A DNA stretch of 6,977 nt, from the NCBI GenBank assembly GCA_009783115.1, contig WRHT01000077.1, positions 1 to 6,977 of the forward strand, in the 5' to 3' direction. The position numbers and the translations under genes were made by a program. Positions 6,921 to 6,977 of this stretch are shown in pieces; position 1 is the stretch's first letter, and each line of letters starts with the position of its first letter. The notes beneath the pieces are model-generated. The model had not been told where the DNA came from, did no database searches, and saw only the letters and a list, made by a program, of their open reading frames with translations. The stretch is from Desulfovibrionaceae bacterium (lineage in GTDB: Bacteria; Desulfobacterota; Desulfovibrionia; Desulfovibrionales; Desulfovibrionaceae).

Positions 6921-6977
6921 CCGGTGCCGGGGCGGGTTCATCTCGGTCCGTCCTCCGCTGAGACACTCGGCTTACTT

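Overview
The window looks like chromosomal DNA from a GC-rich bacterium, most likely a deltaproteobacterium of the Desulfovibrio type. That placement is inference from protein character: the pyruvate carboxylase carries non-canonical signature motifs that I associate from memory with Desulfovibrionales, and I could not search a database. I see no mobile element, CRISPR array, rRNA or tRNA gene. The window is dense with four housekeeping or metabolic genes and little spacer.

Layout. Positions 1-3616 (minus strand) hold almost all of a large pyruvate carboxylase gene. It starts at a GTG with a good ribosome binding site, and its last few codons lie beyond the left edge. Just upstream on the same strand, 41 bp away, is a 295-aa biotin-protein ligase (3658-4545) without the N-terminal DNA-binding domain of E. 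coli BirA. Transcribed away from it, and starting only 6 bp from the ligase ATG, is a 380-aa class II tRNA nucleotidyltransferase / poly(A) polymerase-family protein with a C-terminal HD phosphohydrolase domain (4552-5694, plus). After a 91-bp spacer comes a complete 360-aa branched-chain aminotransferase, ilvE (5786-6868, plus), followed by a weak terminator-like hairpin.

How the genes work together. The ligase and the carboxylase form an obvious pair: the ligase attaches biotin to the carboxylase's carrier domain, and the carboxylase then converts pyruvate to oxaloacetate for anaplerosis. The aminotransferase handles the last step of Leu/Ile/Val synthesis, another branch of pyruvate-linked metabolism, but nothing in the sequence ties it to the pair by regulation. 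The nucleotidyltransferase acts on RNA 3' ends and is functionally separate.

Most interesting points: (1) the nucleotidyltransferase seems to lack the flexible loop that CCA-adding enzymes need for the final A, and its EDxxR motif reads RDxxR; (2) a near-consensus promoter inside the ligase coding region places the expected transcription start on the A of the nucleotidyltransferase ATG, predicting a leaderless mRNA; (3) the carboxylase has a non-canonical biotin site (MKQ instead of MKM) and other altered signatures, next to its own ligase. None of this is clear evidence of a wholly new system; these are variations on known families.
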